From contig JANRJL010000056.1 of NCBI GenBank assembly GCA_033763995.1, positions 163,775 to 227,774 on the forward strand: a DNA stretch of 64,000 bases. The letters are read 5' to 3'. A program made the position numbers and the translations under genes. The notes under the pieces were generated by a model. It did no database searches. It had not been told where the DNA came from and worked only from the letters and a program-made list of their open reading frames with translations. Shown piece by piece: positions 16,031 through 26,073 of this stretch. Origin of the DNA: GCA-2737725 sp033763995. Its GTDB lineage: Bacteria > Pseudomonadota > Alphaproteobacteria > Rhodospirillales > Rhodospirillaceae. How positions within the stretch are numbered: the first letter of the stretch is position 1; every line of letters begins with the position of its first letter.

Positions 16031-16642
16031 TCAATGGGGCTGCGTCGTTTCGCGCGTCGTCGACCCATCCGACGGCCGTCGCACGCCGCCATACCTGGTC
16101 GTCTCCGCCAGGAACGACGTGGTCACGCCGCCCGCCATGAGGCCGATATGCACGGCCTCATCCCGGCCGATCGCCGCCCCCAGATCGAAGCGGCTGAAGC
16201 CGTCGACGACCACCGCATCCCGCGCCACGGCCGTCATCTTCGCCCGCTCGGCCGGGGATCCGTCCGAAGCCTCGACCAGCACCGCCGTTCGTCCGCCGGC
16301 GGCTTGCGACCGCACCTGATCGGCGCCCACCGCCATCAAACCGGCGCGGCGGGCGAGGCCCAACATCTCGAGACAACGTCGCTTCAGAAGGTTCGACACC
16401 GTGTCGGCCAGATCGTCGGGGACCCGGACGGGCTGGCGCGCGGCCTTGGAAAACAGCCGTTTCGCGGCGGCTGTTTCTATCATATCGCGCCGGGCGCTCA
16501 ACCACAAACCTCGGCCCGGCAGCCGGCCGGCCAGGTCGGGCACGAGCGCCTCGTCGGGGCCCACCACGAAACGAATCATGGCCGTGGTCGGGAAGCTCTC
16601 TCCCGTGACCAGACATTGTCGCTCAGTCTCCCCGCGCGGCAT
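16031..16642 (-). CDS. YlxR/L7Ae-type RNA-binding protein (DUF448)
   Basis: A 203-residue protein between nusA and infB. Residues about 5-80 form the YlxR domain (RQCLVTGESF, IRFVVGPDEALVPDLAG, LPGRGLWLSARRD). Residues about 90-170 resemble an L7Ae/L30e-like RNA-binding fold (MLGLARRAGLMAVGADQV). This two-domain layout is normal in alphaproteobacteria; gram-positive YlxR is a single domain. It probably binds RNA in transcription-translation coupling or ribosome assembly; the exact role is not known. The last 30 residues are unstructured and Arg/Thr-rich. Confidence 0.88.
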   Translation of the reverse strand: MPRGETERQCLVTGESFPTTAMIRFVVGPDEALVPDLAGRLPGRGLWLSARRDMIETAAAKRLFSKAARQPVRVPDDLADTVSNLLKRRCLEMLGLARRAGLMAVGADQVRSQAAGGRTAVLVEASDGSPAERAKMTAVARDAVVVDGFSRFDLGAAIGRDEAVHIGLMAGGVTTSFLAETTRYGGVRRPSDGSTTRETTQPH

Positions 16643-16678
16643 GGTGTTCGCGAGCCGCCGTGACCAGGTCGATGGACC

Positions 16679-18250
16679 TCAGGCCCCCCCGCTCGGCGCG
16701 GGGGTGGCTTCGGGGGCCGGGCTCGCGGCGGCGGCCGCGTCCTCGGGGAACCAGTGGGCGCGGGCGGCCATGATGACCTTGTTGGCCGCCTCCAGGTTGA
16801 TGACGTCGGCGCCCAGCATTTCGACCAATTCGTCGCCCGCCAGATCGGCCAGATCGTCGAGCGTTTTGACGCCCTTTTCGGCCACCGCGATGATCTTTTT
16901 GATGTCGAAGCCCTCGATGCCGGCCTCGATCAGGTCTTGGGCCACCTTCAATTCCTTCAGGCGCGCCTCGATCTTCTTGTTTTCTTCCTCGACGTAATTC
17001 TGCGCGCGCGACTTGAGCTCGTTGGCGAGGTCCTCATCCAGGCCCTCGATATCGGTCAAGTCCTCGATCGGCACGAAGGCGACCTCTTCCACCGAGGTAA
17101 ATCCCTCGGTGACCAAGAGGCGCGCCAGCACGTCGTCCACGTCCAGCGCGTCGATGAAGCGCTGCGAGCGCACCTTGAACTCTTCCTGGCGCCGCTCGGA
17201 TTCCTCGGCTTCCGTCAGGATATCGATGGACCAGCCGGTGAGCTGGCTGGCAAGCCGCACGTTCTGGCCGCGCCGGCCGATGGCCAGCGACAGCTGATCG
17301 TCGGGCACCACCACCTCGATGCGGCCGGCGTCTTCGTCGAGCACGACCTTGGAGACTTCGGCCGGGGCCAGCGCGTTGACCACGAAGGTGGCCGGGTCCT
17401 CGTTCCAATTGATGATGTCGATCTTCTCGCCCTGCAGTTCGCCCACCACCGCCTGCACGCGGCTGCCGCGCATGCCGACGCAGGCGCCGACGGGGTCGAT
17501 GGAGGAATCGTTGGAGATCACGGCGATCTTGGCGCGGCTGCCGGGGTCGCGCGCCACCGACTTGATTTCGATGATGCCGTCGTAGATTTCCGGCACTTCC
17601 TGCGTGAACAGGGCGGCCATGAAATCGGGCGCGGTGCGGGAGAGGAAAATCTGCGGGCCGCGCTGCTCCTGGCGCACGTCGGCGATGAGCGCCCGGATGC
17701 GGTCGCCGTTCTTGAAGTGCTCGCGCGGGATCAAATCGTCGCGGCGCAGCATGCCCTCGGCGCGGCCCAAGTCGACCACGACGTTGCCGAACTCGACGCG
17801 CTTGACCAGGCCGTTGACGACCTCGCCGATGCGGTCCTTGTACTCGGAAAACTGGCGCGCCCGCTCGGAATCGCGCACCTTCTGCACGATCACCTGCTTG
17901 GCGGTTTGCGCCGCGATGCGGCCGAAGTCGATCGGCGGCAGGGGGTCGATCAGCGCCTCGCCGACCTTGATGTCGGCTTGCTTCTTCTTGGCCTTCTCCA
18001 GCGAGATCTGCACGTTCTCGTCCTCGACCGGGTCGGCGACGGTGAGATAGCGCGCCAGGCGAATCTCGCCGGTCTTGCGGTCGATGGCCGCGCGGATGTC
18101 CTTCTCGTGCCCGTACTTGGAACGTCCGGCCTTTTGAATGGCCTGCTCAATCGCGATGAACACTTCCTCGCGGTCGATGGTCTTGTCGCGAGCCACCGTG
18201 TCGGCCACTTGGACCAGTTCGGGCCGCGCCATGCCGATGCTTTGTGCCAT
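16679..18250 (-). CDS. nusA: Transcription termination/antitermination factor NusA
   Basis: A 523-residue RNA polymerase-binding factor governing pausing, termination and antitermination. In order it has the N-terminal polymerase-binding domain (DREEVFIAIEQAIQKA), an S1 domain (NGLVKRVEFGNVVVDLG), two KH domains (VGACVGMRGSRVQAVV, SLAIGRRGQNVRLASQL) and C-terminal helix-hairpin-helix repeats (DLTDIEGLDEDLANEL). A short Ala/Pro tail ends the protein. The start could be the ATG at 18250 or the one six codons later. Gene order rimP-nusA-ylxR-infB is standard. Confidence 0.97.
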   Translation of the reverse strand: MAQSIGMARPELVQVADTVARDKTIDREEVFIAIEQAIQKAGRSKYGHEKDIRAAIDRKTGEIRLARYLTVADPVEDENVQISLEKAKKKQADIKVGEALIDPLPPIDFGRIAAQTAKQVIVQKVRDSERARQFSEYKDRIGEVVNGLVKRVEFGNVVVDLGRAEGMLRRDDLIPREHFKNGDRIRALIADVRQEQRGPQIFLSRTAPDFMAALFTQEVPEIYDGIIEIKSVARDPGSRAKIAVISNDSSIDPVGACVGMRGSRVQAVVGELQGEKIDIINWNEDPATFVVNALAPAEVSKVVLDEDAGRIEVVVPDDQLSLAIGRRGQNVRLASQLTGWSIDILTEAEESERRQEEFKVRSQRFIDALDVDDVLARLLVTEGFTSVEEVAFVPIEDLTDIEGLDEDLANELKSRAQNYVEEENKKIEARLKELKVAQDLIEAGIEGFDIKKIIAVAEKGVKTLDDLADLAGDELVEMLGADVINLEAANKVIMAARAHWFPEDAAAAASPAPEATPAPSGGA

Positions 18251-18294
18251 GGAAACTTCCTTACCTTTTCGATGTCTCGTTCGATCTCAAAAAC

Positions 18295-18813
18295 TTATTC
18301 ACTCTCGTGGGCCGCAGCCTTGGGCCGGCCCTTCATGGTTGCCTTGATCAACGCGTCCGTCAGAATCAGCTTGGCACTCAAGATCGCGTCCATGTCGAAA
18401 CTCACCTCGGCGTCGTCCACGTTCAGCACCGCTTGGCCGGCCGCGTTCAACCCCACGATCTTGCCCTTGAAACGCCGCCGCCCGTTCAGGGGCAGCTTGG
18501 TTTCCAGCTTGGCCTCGAACCCCGCGAAGTCGCGAAAATCCTTGGCCCGCGTCAGGGGCCGGTCGATGCCCGCCGAGCTGACTTCGAGGTCGTAAGCCCC
18601 CGTCACCGGCTCCTCCACGTCGAAGATCGCCGACAACGTGGTGCTGATGGCCTCGCAATCATCCACCGCGATCAAGCTGCCGTCGGCGCGGTCGGCCATC
18701 ACCTGCAACGTCCGCCGCCCGGTGCCGGACGTCAGCCCGACGCGCACGACCTCGTAGCCCATGGCTTCCAAGGTCGGGGCGATCCGCGCCTCCAGCTCCA
18801 ACAGCCGCTCCAA
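18295..18813 (-). CDS. rimP: Ribosome maturation factor RimP
   Basis: A 172-residue 30S assembly factor. The N-terminal alpha/beta domain (GYEVVRVGLTSGTGRRTLQV, split at family positions; DDCEAISTTLSAIFDVEEPV) is followed by YDLEVSSAGIDRPLTRAKDF, the RimP hallmark, and a C-terminal SH3-like domain. The start is an apparent TTG preceded by GGAGG four bases upstream, with no in-frame ATG nearby. It heads the rimP-nusA-infB operon; a terminator at 18866-18894 separates it from trmB, so it should have its own promoter in the 50-base gap or depend on read-through. Confidence 0.93.
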   Translation of the reverse strand: MERLLELEARIAPTLEAMGYEVVRVGLTSGTGRRTLQVMADRADGSLIAVDDCEAISTTLSAIFDVEEPVTGAYDLEVSSAGIDRPLTRAKDFRDFAGFEAKLETKLPLNGRRRFKGKIVGLNAAGQAVLNVDDAEVSFDMDAILSAKLILTDALIKATMKGRPKAAAHESE

Positions 18814-18865
18814 AGGTCCTCCGTCGCGTCATGCCGCCCAACCGCGAATCGCCCGAATTCGGGCA

Positions 18866-18894
18866 ATAAAAAAAGTGGCCGATCGGGGCCACTT
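18866..18894 (-). terminator. Intrinsic terminator downstream of trmB
   Basis: On the minus strand AAGTGGCC-CCGATC-GGCCACTT forms an eight-base-pair stem followed by a run of T. It lies after trmB and 53 bases before rimP. A second palindrome, GCCCGAATTCGGGC, follows directly (18851-18864). It would end metK-trmB transcripts or act as an attenuator for the rimP operon. Confidence 0.8.
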
Positions 18895-18973
18895 CTGCTG
18901 TCGTTCGACATGTGAAGTTCGGTGGGGGATATAGGCGGATTTATCGCAGTTTGCAAGGGTTTTGGGCGATATT

Positions 18974-19726
18974 TTAGGCGCTCATAGCCCCTTTTTGGGG
19001 CCCAGAGTCGGTGCGAAAAAAGCGAAAAAAAGCCGGTTTTCGACCCTCTTTTTCGGCCTTTTGTTCATAGCGCGTACGCACATGGTCGCCAGGCGGGCCC
19101 CGCCAATCCTCCGGGCCTTGGGGGCTCCAGGCAAAGGCCGGGTGGGGCGGTACCTGCTCCAGGGCCCAGGCGATATAGACCGGATGGTCGCTGGCGACCC
19201 TCAGTTCCGCCCCCGGTTTCATGAGGCGCGCGAGGGTTGCGAGGTTTTGCGGTCCGATGAACCGCCGCTTGGCGTGGCGGGCCTTGGGCCAGGGGTCGGG
19301 AAACAGCAGGAACACCCGCGACAGGCAGCAGTCGGGCAAGGCCGGCAGCAACAGCCGCGCGTCTTCATCGAAGATGCGCACGTTGGTCAGATTCCGGTCG
19401 GCCACATGGCGCACCAGCGAGGCCACGCCGTTGAGGAATACCTCGCAACCGATGATGCCGACGTTCGGGTTGGCTGCGGCCTGCGCGGCCAAATGCTCGC
19501 CGCCGCCGAAACCGACCTCGAGCCAGATGTCTTTGATGTTGCGCGGGAACAATGCGTGGGGGTCAATACGCGCGCCCGGAGGCGGGGGCGCGATGCGCAG
19601 TTGCGGCAGCAGCTCGTCCACCAGCGCCGCGCGCTGGGGCTTCAGCGGCTTGCCTTTGCGCCGGCCGTAATAAAGAACGCGCGAACTTTGGTTGGTCGCG
19701 TTTGCACTGTTTTTTTCTTGGGCCAA
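18974..19726 (-). CDS. trmB: tRNA (guanine-N7)-methyltransferase
   Basis: The enzyme methylates G46 of tRNA with SAM. Motifs are WLEVGFGGGEHLAAQA (SAM site), IGCEVFLNGVASL and LFPDPWPKARHAKRRF, the TrmB signature, plus ASDHPVYI. The conserved part begins around RVLYYGRRKGKPLKP. Upstream of that no ATG or GTG occurs in frame until 19816, which lies inside metK. The nearest usable codon is the TTG at 19726, giving 250 residues; it lies inside the hairpin repeat that follows metK, and AGTGGGAA precedes it. The true start needs experiment. The stop lies near the rimP terminator. Confidence 0.88.
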   Translation of the reverse strand: MAQEKNSANATNQSSRVLYYGRRKGKPLKPQRAALVDELLPQLRIAPPPPGARIDPHALFPRNIKDIWLEVGFGGGEHLAAQAAANPNVGIIGCEVFLNGVASLVRHVADRNLTNVRIFDEDARLLLPALPDCCLSRVFLLFPDPWPKARHAKRRFIGPQNLATLARLMKPGAELRVASDHPVYIAWALEQVPPHPAFAWSPQGPEDWRGPPGDHVRTRYEQKAEKEGRKPAFFRFFRTDSGPQKGAMSA

Positions 19727-19753
19727 GTGGTTCCCACTTCTCGGGCAAATGCT
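19690..19753 (-). repeat. 3'-end hairpin repeat, copy 4
   Basis: On the minus strand it starts directly after the metK TAG (TAG-GAGCATTTGCCC). The inner stem is AAGTGG/CCACTT; the outer GCATTTGC pairs with GCAAACGC through one G-U/mismatch; the tail is GCGACCAACC. It overlaps the apparent 5' end of trmB. Confidence 0.8.
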
Positions 19754-19754
19754 C

Positions 19755-20939
<1,185 letters not shown>

Positions 20940-21128
20940 GGTGTGTGGGAAGAAGCAGCCGGATTGTTATGGGACGCGATGCCCGGCGGCCGATTTGGGG
21001 AGGGCAGGGGGTATCGGAGTTCCAGGGATTTGGCAAGGGTGGGCGGGGCCCGGCCGCCGCCCACCGGGCTCCACCCCCGCCGCAGGCGTCGGCGGCGGGG
21101 TGGCGGTCCGTCATGACCTGACGCGCCT
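20940..21128 (-). other. metK leader with two GC-rich hairpins
   Basis: Read on the minus strand, a strong hairpin CCACCCCGCCGC...GCGGCGGGGGTGG (about 21078-21110) is followed by GTGGGCG...CGCCCAC (about 21038-21065). TTGCCA and TACCCC spaced by 17 bases (about 21037-21009) could be a weak promoter for metK. No SAM-II or SAM/SAH consensus was recognised. The first hairpin lacks a T-run, so it is not a canonical terminator. Confidence 0.35.
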
Positions 21129-21234
21129 AGAGCAAGCAGCGTTAAGTTGGAATCGGGCTGCTTGCTCTATGTCATTGTTTGGTCGCGTCGTTGTTGCGGA
21201 AAACCGGTTCCCACTTTCCCGCACGACGCTCTAG
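21129..21234 (-). repeat. 3'-end hairpin repeat, copy 5 (composite)
   Basis: On the minus strand the receptor's TAG stop opens the element (TAGAGCGTCGTGCGGG). The inner stem GGAAA/TTTCC and outer GCGTCGT/ACGACGC carry different bases from other copies but pair equally well; the tail is GCGACCAAAC. A perfect 12-bp hairpin AGAGCAAGCAGC/GCTGCTTGCTCT (21129-21168) is added beyond it. Confidence 0.8.
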
Positions 21235-23507
21235 AACTTGTAGCTGGCGGTCACGCCGAAGCGGCGCTTGTCGGCCAGCGGATACTGGAACGCGCGTTCT
21301 TGGGTGGTCGTGCCCGGCACGTTGTTCAGCGCCGGGTTGGCGTTGGGGGCGACGTTCAGGTTCATCTGGTCGACATATCGTATCACGGTGGACGTCGAGC
21401 GGTCGTCGGTGAGGTTGTCGACGAACACCGTGAAGGTCCAGGCCTCGGTTTCCAGCCCGGCCTTCAGGTTGAGCAGATATTGCTCGCCGGTGTGGGCCAG
21501 GTTGAACACCTGGTCGAACTTGCGGCCGGTGTAGGCGAAGTCGCCCCGCAGGAACCCCGAGATGTCGTCGGTCGCCGGAAACGTGACCCGCCCGAAGGCC
21601 GTGGCCTGGGTCTTGGGCGAGTTGGGCGTGCGCTTGCCCCGCAGCGAGGGGTTGCCGAACAACTCGGTCGCCTCGGGATCGTTGAGCACGCGGAACTTGG
21701 CGTCGTTGAGCGCGTAGGACACGCCCGCCGTCAGGGTCTCGGTCAGCGCGGCGGTCAGCGTGGCTTCGAACCCCTTGACCCGCGTCTTGCCGGCGTTGAT
21801 CAGGTACGACTGCGTGCCGCCGGTGGGGAAGATGAAGTTGGTGGTCAATTGCTGGTTCGACCAATCGATATAATAGGCCGAGACGTTGGCGACCGCGCGG
21901 CCGTCCCAGAAGGTGTTCTTGGTGCCGATCTCGTAGTTCCAACTGGTTTCCTCGTCGACCGAGCGAATCTCGGGCGGGAAGCGCGGATCGGTATTGAGCG
22001 CGCCGGGTTTGTTGCCCTTGGCCACCACGGCGTAAATCAGGCTGTCGTCGGTGGGCTTGTAGTCCAGGGTGAAGCGCGGCGCCCAGCTCTTGAAGGTGTT
22101 CTCGATGACCGGCAGGGCGGGTCGCCCGACCGGATTGCGGTTGCCGATCTTGTCCTCGGCGTAGCGCAGCTCGACCGAGCCGGTCAGTTGGTCGGTGAAG
22201 TCGCCCGACACCGATCCGAACACCGCCTTGTTGTCCACCGTGTCGAGGCCGAACACCAACGGCGCCGCCGTCGACAGGCGGACCTCGGTCAGGTCGCGCC
22301 GCCGCTCGTAATAGAACGCGCCGAGCAGTCCGCGAATCGCTTGGTCCTGGGCGGTCTGCACTCGGATTTCCTGCGACCACTCGTTGCGGTTGGTGACCTC
22401 GTTGCGCAACGTGGTGCCGGCGCGGATCGGGTCGGTCGGCGCGCGCACGACCGTGGTGCCGGGGATGGTGTTGCCGAAGAACGTGCCCGCCTGGTAGGTC
22501 GAATCGTAGCCGTATTCCGTGTCGGTCCAGAAGGCGCCGGTGTTCGAGACGACGGTGACGGCGCCGGCGTCGTATTCGAGCGTGGCGAACAGCCGGGTGG
22601 ACTCGCGGCGCAGGCCTTCCAGGCCCCTCAAGCCGGCCCGGTCGATCTGCACGTCGTCCAGGCGCTTGACCTGGCCGCAATAATACTGCCGCGGTGCGCG
22701 CAGGAAGCAGTTGTTGGCGAACCGGTCCTGCAGCCCGACGGCGGCCAGGCCGTCGTCGTCCTCGTTGTAGCCGCCGCTGACGCGCGCAGTGAAATCGTCG
22801 GTGACGTTGAACTCCAGCGACGCGTTCACGCCCTGGGACTGCTCTTGCCCGACCTTGCGTCCGTCGATGCGGTTGCGGTACTGGCCGCCGAAATCGTACC
22901 AGCGGCCCTGGACCATGTAGAACGCCTTGTCTTCCGCCACGGGCCCGCGCGACAGCACGTTGACCTCGTAGTCGTTGTGCTCGGCGGCGCGCGCCGAGAC
23001 GCTGTGCTCGAAGTCGTTGCCGCCCTTCTTGGTGATCAGGTTGATGGCCCCGGCGAAGGTCGCGCGGCCGAACAGCGCGGCCTGGGGGCCCTTGATCGTC
23101 TCCACGCGTTCGACGATGTCGAAGGGAAACGACAAGATGTTGTCGGTGAAGAGGATGCCGTCGACGAACACCGCCGCGTTGCCCTCGCCGAGGATGTTGG
23201 ACTGGCCGCGGATCACCGGGCGGCTGGTGCCGCCTTGCGCGCCGTAACGGTTGGCGCGCTCGAACGAGAATCCCGGCGTGAATTGGCTGACCTTGAAGAC
23301 GTCGGTCAGGCCGCGCTCGGTCAACTCGCGCGCGCTGAAGGCGGTGACGCTGATGGGCACGTCCTGCAGCCGCTCCTCGGTCTTGCGCGCCGTGACGACG
23401 ATCTCTTCCAACTGAAGCTGGGCGGTCTGCTGGGCGTGGGCCGGGCCTGTCATGAGCATGCCGCAAGCGCCCAAAACCGATGTCGAAAGCCAATGCCGAC
23501 GCAGCAT
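21231..23507 (-). CDS. TonB-dependent outer-membrane receptor
   Basis: A 758-residue outer-membrane receptor. The signal peptide ends near AHAQQ (about residue 25). EEIVVTARKTEERLQDVPIS opens the plug domain, which continues through GILFTDN and VETIKGPQAALFG. The rest is a 22-strand beta-barrel type, ending in GVTASYKF with the C-terminal Phe used for outer-membrane insertion. It would import a siderophore, vitamin or carbohydrate using the TonB-ExbBD system; no substrate clue or transporter partner is adjacent. It sits between the XRE regulator and metK, which are usually neighbours in alphaproteobacteria, so it looks like a later insertion. Confidence 0.9.
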   Translation of the reverse strand: MLRRHWLSTSVLGACGMLMTGPAHAQQTAQLQLEEIVVTARKTEERLQDVPISVTAFSARELTERGLTDVFKVSQFTPGFSFERANRYGAQGGTSRPVIRGQSNILGEGNAAVFVDGILFTDNILSFPFDIVERVETIKGPQAALFGRATFAGAINLITKKGGNDFEHSVSARAAEHNDYEVNVLSRGPVAEDKAFYMVQGRWYDFGGQYRNRIDGRKVGQEQSQGVNASLEFNVTDDFTARVSGGYNEDDDGLAAVGLQDRFANNCFLRAPRQYYCGQVKRLDDVQIDRAGLRGLEGLRRESTRLFATLEYDAGAVTVVSNTGAFWTDTEYGYDSTYQAGTFFGNTIPGTTVVRAPTDPIRAGTTLRNEVTNRNEWSQEIRVQTAQDQAIRGLLGAFYYERRRDLTEVRLSTAAPLVFGLDTVDNKAVFGSVSGDFTDQLTGSVELRYAEDKIGNRNPVGRPALPVIENTFKSWAPRFTLDYKPTDDSLIYAVVAKGNKPGALNTDPRFPPEIRSVDEETSWNYEIGTKNTFWDGRAVANVSAYYIDWSNQQLTTNFIFPTGGTQSYLINAGKTRVKGFEATLTAALTETLTAGVSYALNDAKFRVLNDPEATELFGNPSLRGKRTPNSPKTQATAFGRVTFPATDDISGFLRGDFAYTGRKFDQVFNLAHTGEQYLLNLKAGLETEAWTFTVFVDNLTDDRSTSTVIRYVDQMNLNVAPNANPALNNVPGTTTQERAFQYPLADKRRFGVTASYKF

Positions 23508-23680
23508 GATCGTGTCTCCTCTTTAGTTTGTTTAGTTTGTCCGGTGCGATCGCCGCCTTTGGCGGCCGATGGGGCGATAGGTTACACAAGAGTGAAACAC
23601 ACTCAATGCTTTCGGCGAACGGCCGTTCTGATGGCGAAGACGCCGTCGGCGCGCGGGCCGGCGACCCGGGGTCCCCGAAG

Positions 23681-23709
23681 CAAAAACGCCGCCCGGCGGG
23701 GGCGGCGTT
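23681..23709 (-). terminator. Intrinsic terminator after the XRE regulator
   Basis: On the minus strand AACGCCGCC-(loop)-GGCGGCGTT is followed by TTTTGC. It begins 27 bases after the regulator's stop codon and separates it from the TonB receptor, which must therefore have its own promoter in 23508-23680. Confidence 0.85.
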
Positions 23710-23736
23710 GGACTGATGCGCGGCAGGGACGACGGA

Positions 23737-24231
23737 TTACTCGTCGCCCTCGCCGTCGTCGTCGGTGGTGGCCAGCGACTTCGCCAGGTCATAGATGCGC
23801 CGGCGCACGTGGTAATCCTTGATGCGGTAGTAGGCGCGCACCAGTTCCAGCGTCTCGCGCTTGGTCATGGGGTCGCTGTCGGGAATCTCGATGTCGCGGG
23901 ACTGGCTCGACAGATTGCGCGGGCTCGAGCTCTGGGTCTCGTCGTTCATCTCGTCGAAGAAAAACTGCACGGGGCAATCGAGCACCCGGCTCAAGTCCCA
24001 AAGGCGGCTGGCCCCGATGCGGTTGGCGCCGCGCTCATACTTTTGCACCTGCTGAAAGGTCAGGCCCAAGGCCTCGCCCAATTTTTCCTGGCTCATGCCC
24101 AAGAGGGTGCGGCGCAAGCGCACGCGCCCGCCGACGTGCACGTCCACGGGGTTGGGTTTGCCCGACGGCATCCGCCCGCGCGAGGAGCGGGAAAAACCGT
24201 CGTCGTCGATGTCTTCTTCCGCTCTCGCCAT
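23737..24231 (-). CDS. XRE-family transcriptional regulator (PraR-like)
   Basis: A 164-residue repressor-type protein. The helix-turn-helix lies at about residues 36-90: LRRTLLGMSQEKLGEALGLT, then FQQVQKYERGANRIGASRLW. The C-terminal TKRETLELVRAYYRI and the acidic tail DDDGEGDE match the single-copy alphaproteobacterial regulator located between lnt and metK, called PraR/PhrR in rhizobia, where it affects quorum sensing and stress or biofilm functions. Position between lnt and metK supports the call. Targets in this organism are unknown. Its promoter should be in the AT-rich stretch 24232-24453. Confidence 0.82.
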   Translation of the reverse strand: MARAEEDIDDDGFSRSSRGRMPSGKPNPVDVHVGGRVRLRRTLLGMSQEKLGEALGLTFQQVQKYERGANRIGASRLWDLSRVLDCPVQFFFDEMNDETQSSSPRNLSSQSRDIEIPDSDPMTKRETLELVRAYYRIKDYHVRRRIYDLAKSLATTDDDGEGDE

Positions 24232-24453
24232 GGTTCGCTGTCCTCGAAGGCTAGGTCAGGTTAACGTGGGGCACCGTTTTCAGGTTGCGCCCACGAAAAG
24301 ATTCAATGGGGCAATGATAACCATTCGTTGCAGTCGCAGGCTGGTATCACTACTTTTTTGACACAAAGCCTGCCCGGTTTCAAATTTTTTAATGTCGCGC
24401 GGGACCGAGAAAAACCGCCCATCCGGTTCGCGACGAAGATCATAAGTATTTGT

Positions 24454-26073
24454 TTATAAACGATTTTCAGACCTCTTTCCGTGCCGCCGGATCCACCGGA
24501 TCAAGACGGTGGTCGCCAAGGCGATGAGAATCAGCGGGATGAGCTGTCCGGCCGCATTAAAGGGTGTGCGAAATTCGGCTACCGCCGGCAAGGGCGCGTC
24601 CAAGACCCCTTTCACGTTGAGGTCGATTCGGCCCAGCACGCGCCCGTAAGGGTCGATCACCGCCGATATCCCGGTATTGGCGACACGGACCAGCGGCAAA
24701 CCTTCCTCCGCCGCGCGCAATTGCGCCGCCGCCAAATGCTGATGCGGGCCGGAGCTGTCGCCGAACCACGAATCGTTGGTGATGTTGAGCAGCCACTGCG
24801 CCCGCTGCTCGCCCGCCGGCGGGCCCGTGACCGCGCCCGAGAAAATCGCCTCGTAGCAGATCAAGGGGCTGAAGGGCGGCAGACCGTCCAGCGCCAGGGT
24901 GGCGCGCTCCGGACCGGCGCTGAAATCCATGGTGCCTTCGGTGAGCTTCTTGAAGGGAATGAGCCCTCGCAAGGGCAAGTACTCGCCGAAGGGCACCAGA
25001 TGCACCTTGTCGTAAACGGCGGCAACGGAAGCATCGGGCCGGATCGCGAGCATGGAATTGAACACTTGCTCCACGTCGCCGCCCGTGGCCGCCGCGCGCG
25101 GCACGCCGGTGATGAGCAAGCCGCCCGCGGGGGCCACGGCCGCAGCCATGCGCCGGCGCGTCTCGTCGCGGTCGAGCGCGAAAGCCACGGCCGCCTCGCC
25201 CCAAATCACGTGCGTGGGCACGCGGCCCGACGGCGTGGTGCTGAGGCGGATGTGTTCCAGAAAATGTTGATCGCGCAGTCCCGGCCGCCACTTGTCGGCC
25301 TGACTGATGTTGGGCTGCACCAGCCGCAACACCACGCCCGGCACTTCGGCGGGCGTGCTCAGGCTCAAGCGCAGCCACCCGCCCGCGCCGATGAGCGCCA
25401 ACAGGGCCAAGGGCGCGCCCGCGATCAGCCAGGCTTCGCGCGAACGCGGCGCGGGTCCCGCCACCGAGGCCAGCGCCGCGGCGCCGACCGTGAGGCAGCT
25501 CAGGCCCAAGGTGCCGATGACGGCCGTCACCTGAATCATCGCGGGCCACGCCGTCCAGACCGAGGCCATGGGGTTCCAGGGAAATCCCGTCAGCAGCCAG
25601 CCCCGCACCCATTCCGATGCCGCCCAAGCCAATGCGAAGGCCAGCGCGCGCATGGCCGCCGTGGGCGTGCGGTCGTAGGGCAGGCCGTCGGCTTCGTGCG
25701 GAATGCGGTTCACGATCCACGCGACCGCGCCGATGTAAAACGCAAAGGCCGCCGCCAAGGCGCCGATGGCCGGCACGGCAAAGGCGCCGTGGGTTTCGGC
25801 GTCGACATAAAACGCGTGGGTGATCCACGTCAGGCCCGTGGCGAAATGGCCGAAACCGAAGCTCCAGCCCAGCGCCAGGGCCTCGCGACCGCTGCGGCAG
25901 CCTTCCAGCAGCCACAGCAACATCGGAAAAGCGATCCACAACAGCGGCACCGCATGCCACGGCGGCATGGCCAGGGTCGCGAGCGCGCCGCAGAGAAAAC
26001 TCAATATGAGGCGCTGCCAGAGTTTCAGCGTGAGCAAGCGCGCATGCAGCGCGCCGAGACCGAACCGGCTCAT
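24454..26073 (-). CDS. lnt: Apolipoprotein N-acyltransferase
   Basis: A 539-residue inner-membrane enzyme that adds the third acyl chain to lipoproteins. About six membrane spans occupy the first 220 residues. The periplasmic nitrilase-like domain carries the triad Glu in WGEAAVAF, Lys in YDKVHLVPFGEYLP and Cys in ICYEAIF. A last span lies at the C-terminus (LIPLILIALATTVLI). The stop is followed by an AT-rich intergenic region. The ATG overlaps the corC stop by four bases. Confidence 0.95.
   Translation of the reverse strand: MSRFGLGALHARLLTLKLWQRLILSFLCGALATLAMPPWHAVPLLWIAFPMLLWLLEGCRSGREALALGWSFGFGHFATGLTWITHAFYVDAETHGAFAVPAIGALAAAFAFYIGAVAWIVNRIPHEADGLPYDRTPTAAMRALAFALAWAASEWVRGWLLTGFPWNPMASVWTAWPAMIQVTAVIGTLGLSCLTVGAAALASVAGPAPRSREAWLIAGAPLALLALIGAGGWLRLSLSTPAEVPGVVLRLVQPNISQADKWRPGLRDQHFLEHIRLSTTPSGRVPTHVIWGEAAVAFALDRDETRRRMAAAVAPAGGLLITGVPRAAATGGDVEQVFNSMLAIRPDASVAAVYDKVHLVPFGEYLPLRGLIPFKKLTEGTMDFSAGPERATLALDGLPPFSPLICYEAIFSGAVTGPPAGEQRAQWLLNITNDSWFGDSSGPHQHLAAAQLRAAEEGLPLVRVANTGISAVIDPYGRVLGRIDLNVKGVLDAPLPAVAEFRTPFNAAGQLIPLILIALATTVLIRWIRRHGKRSENRL

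Noticed and set aside
18851..18894. Small RNA gene between trmB and rimP
   Set aside because: The hairpins are explained as a terminator; no promoter was seen that would make a separate RNA.
20940..21128. SAM riboswitch upstream of metK
   Set aside because: The leader holds GC-rich hairpins but none of the SAM-II or SAM/SAH consensus segments I know; no support.
21147..23822. An 891-codon plus-strand open frame opposite the TonB receptor
   Set aside because: Composition is Val/Glu/Arg-rich with no domains. It spans a repeat and a terminator and mirrors the receptor.
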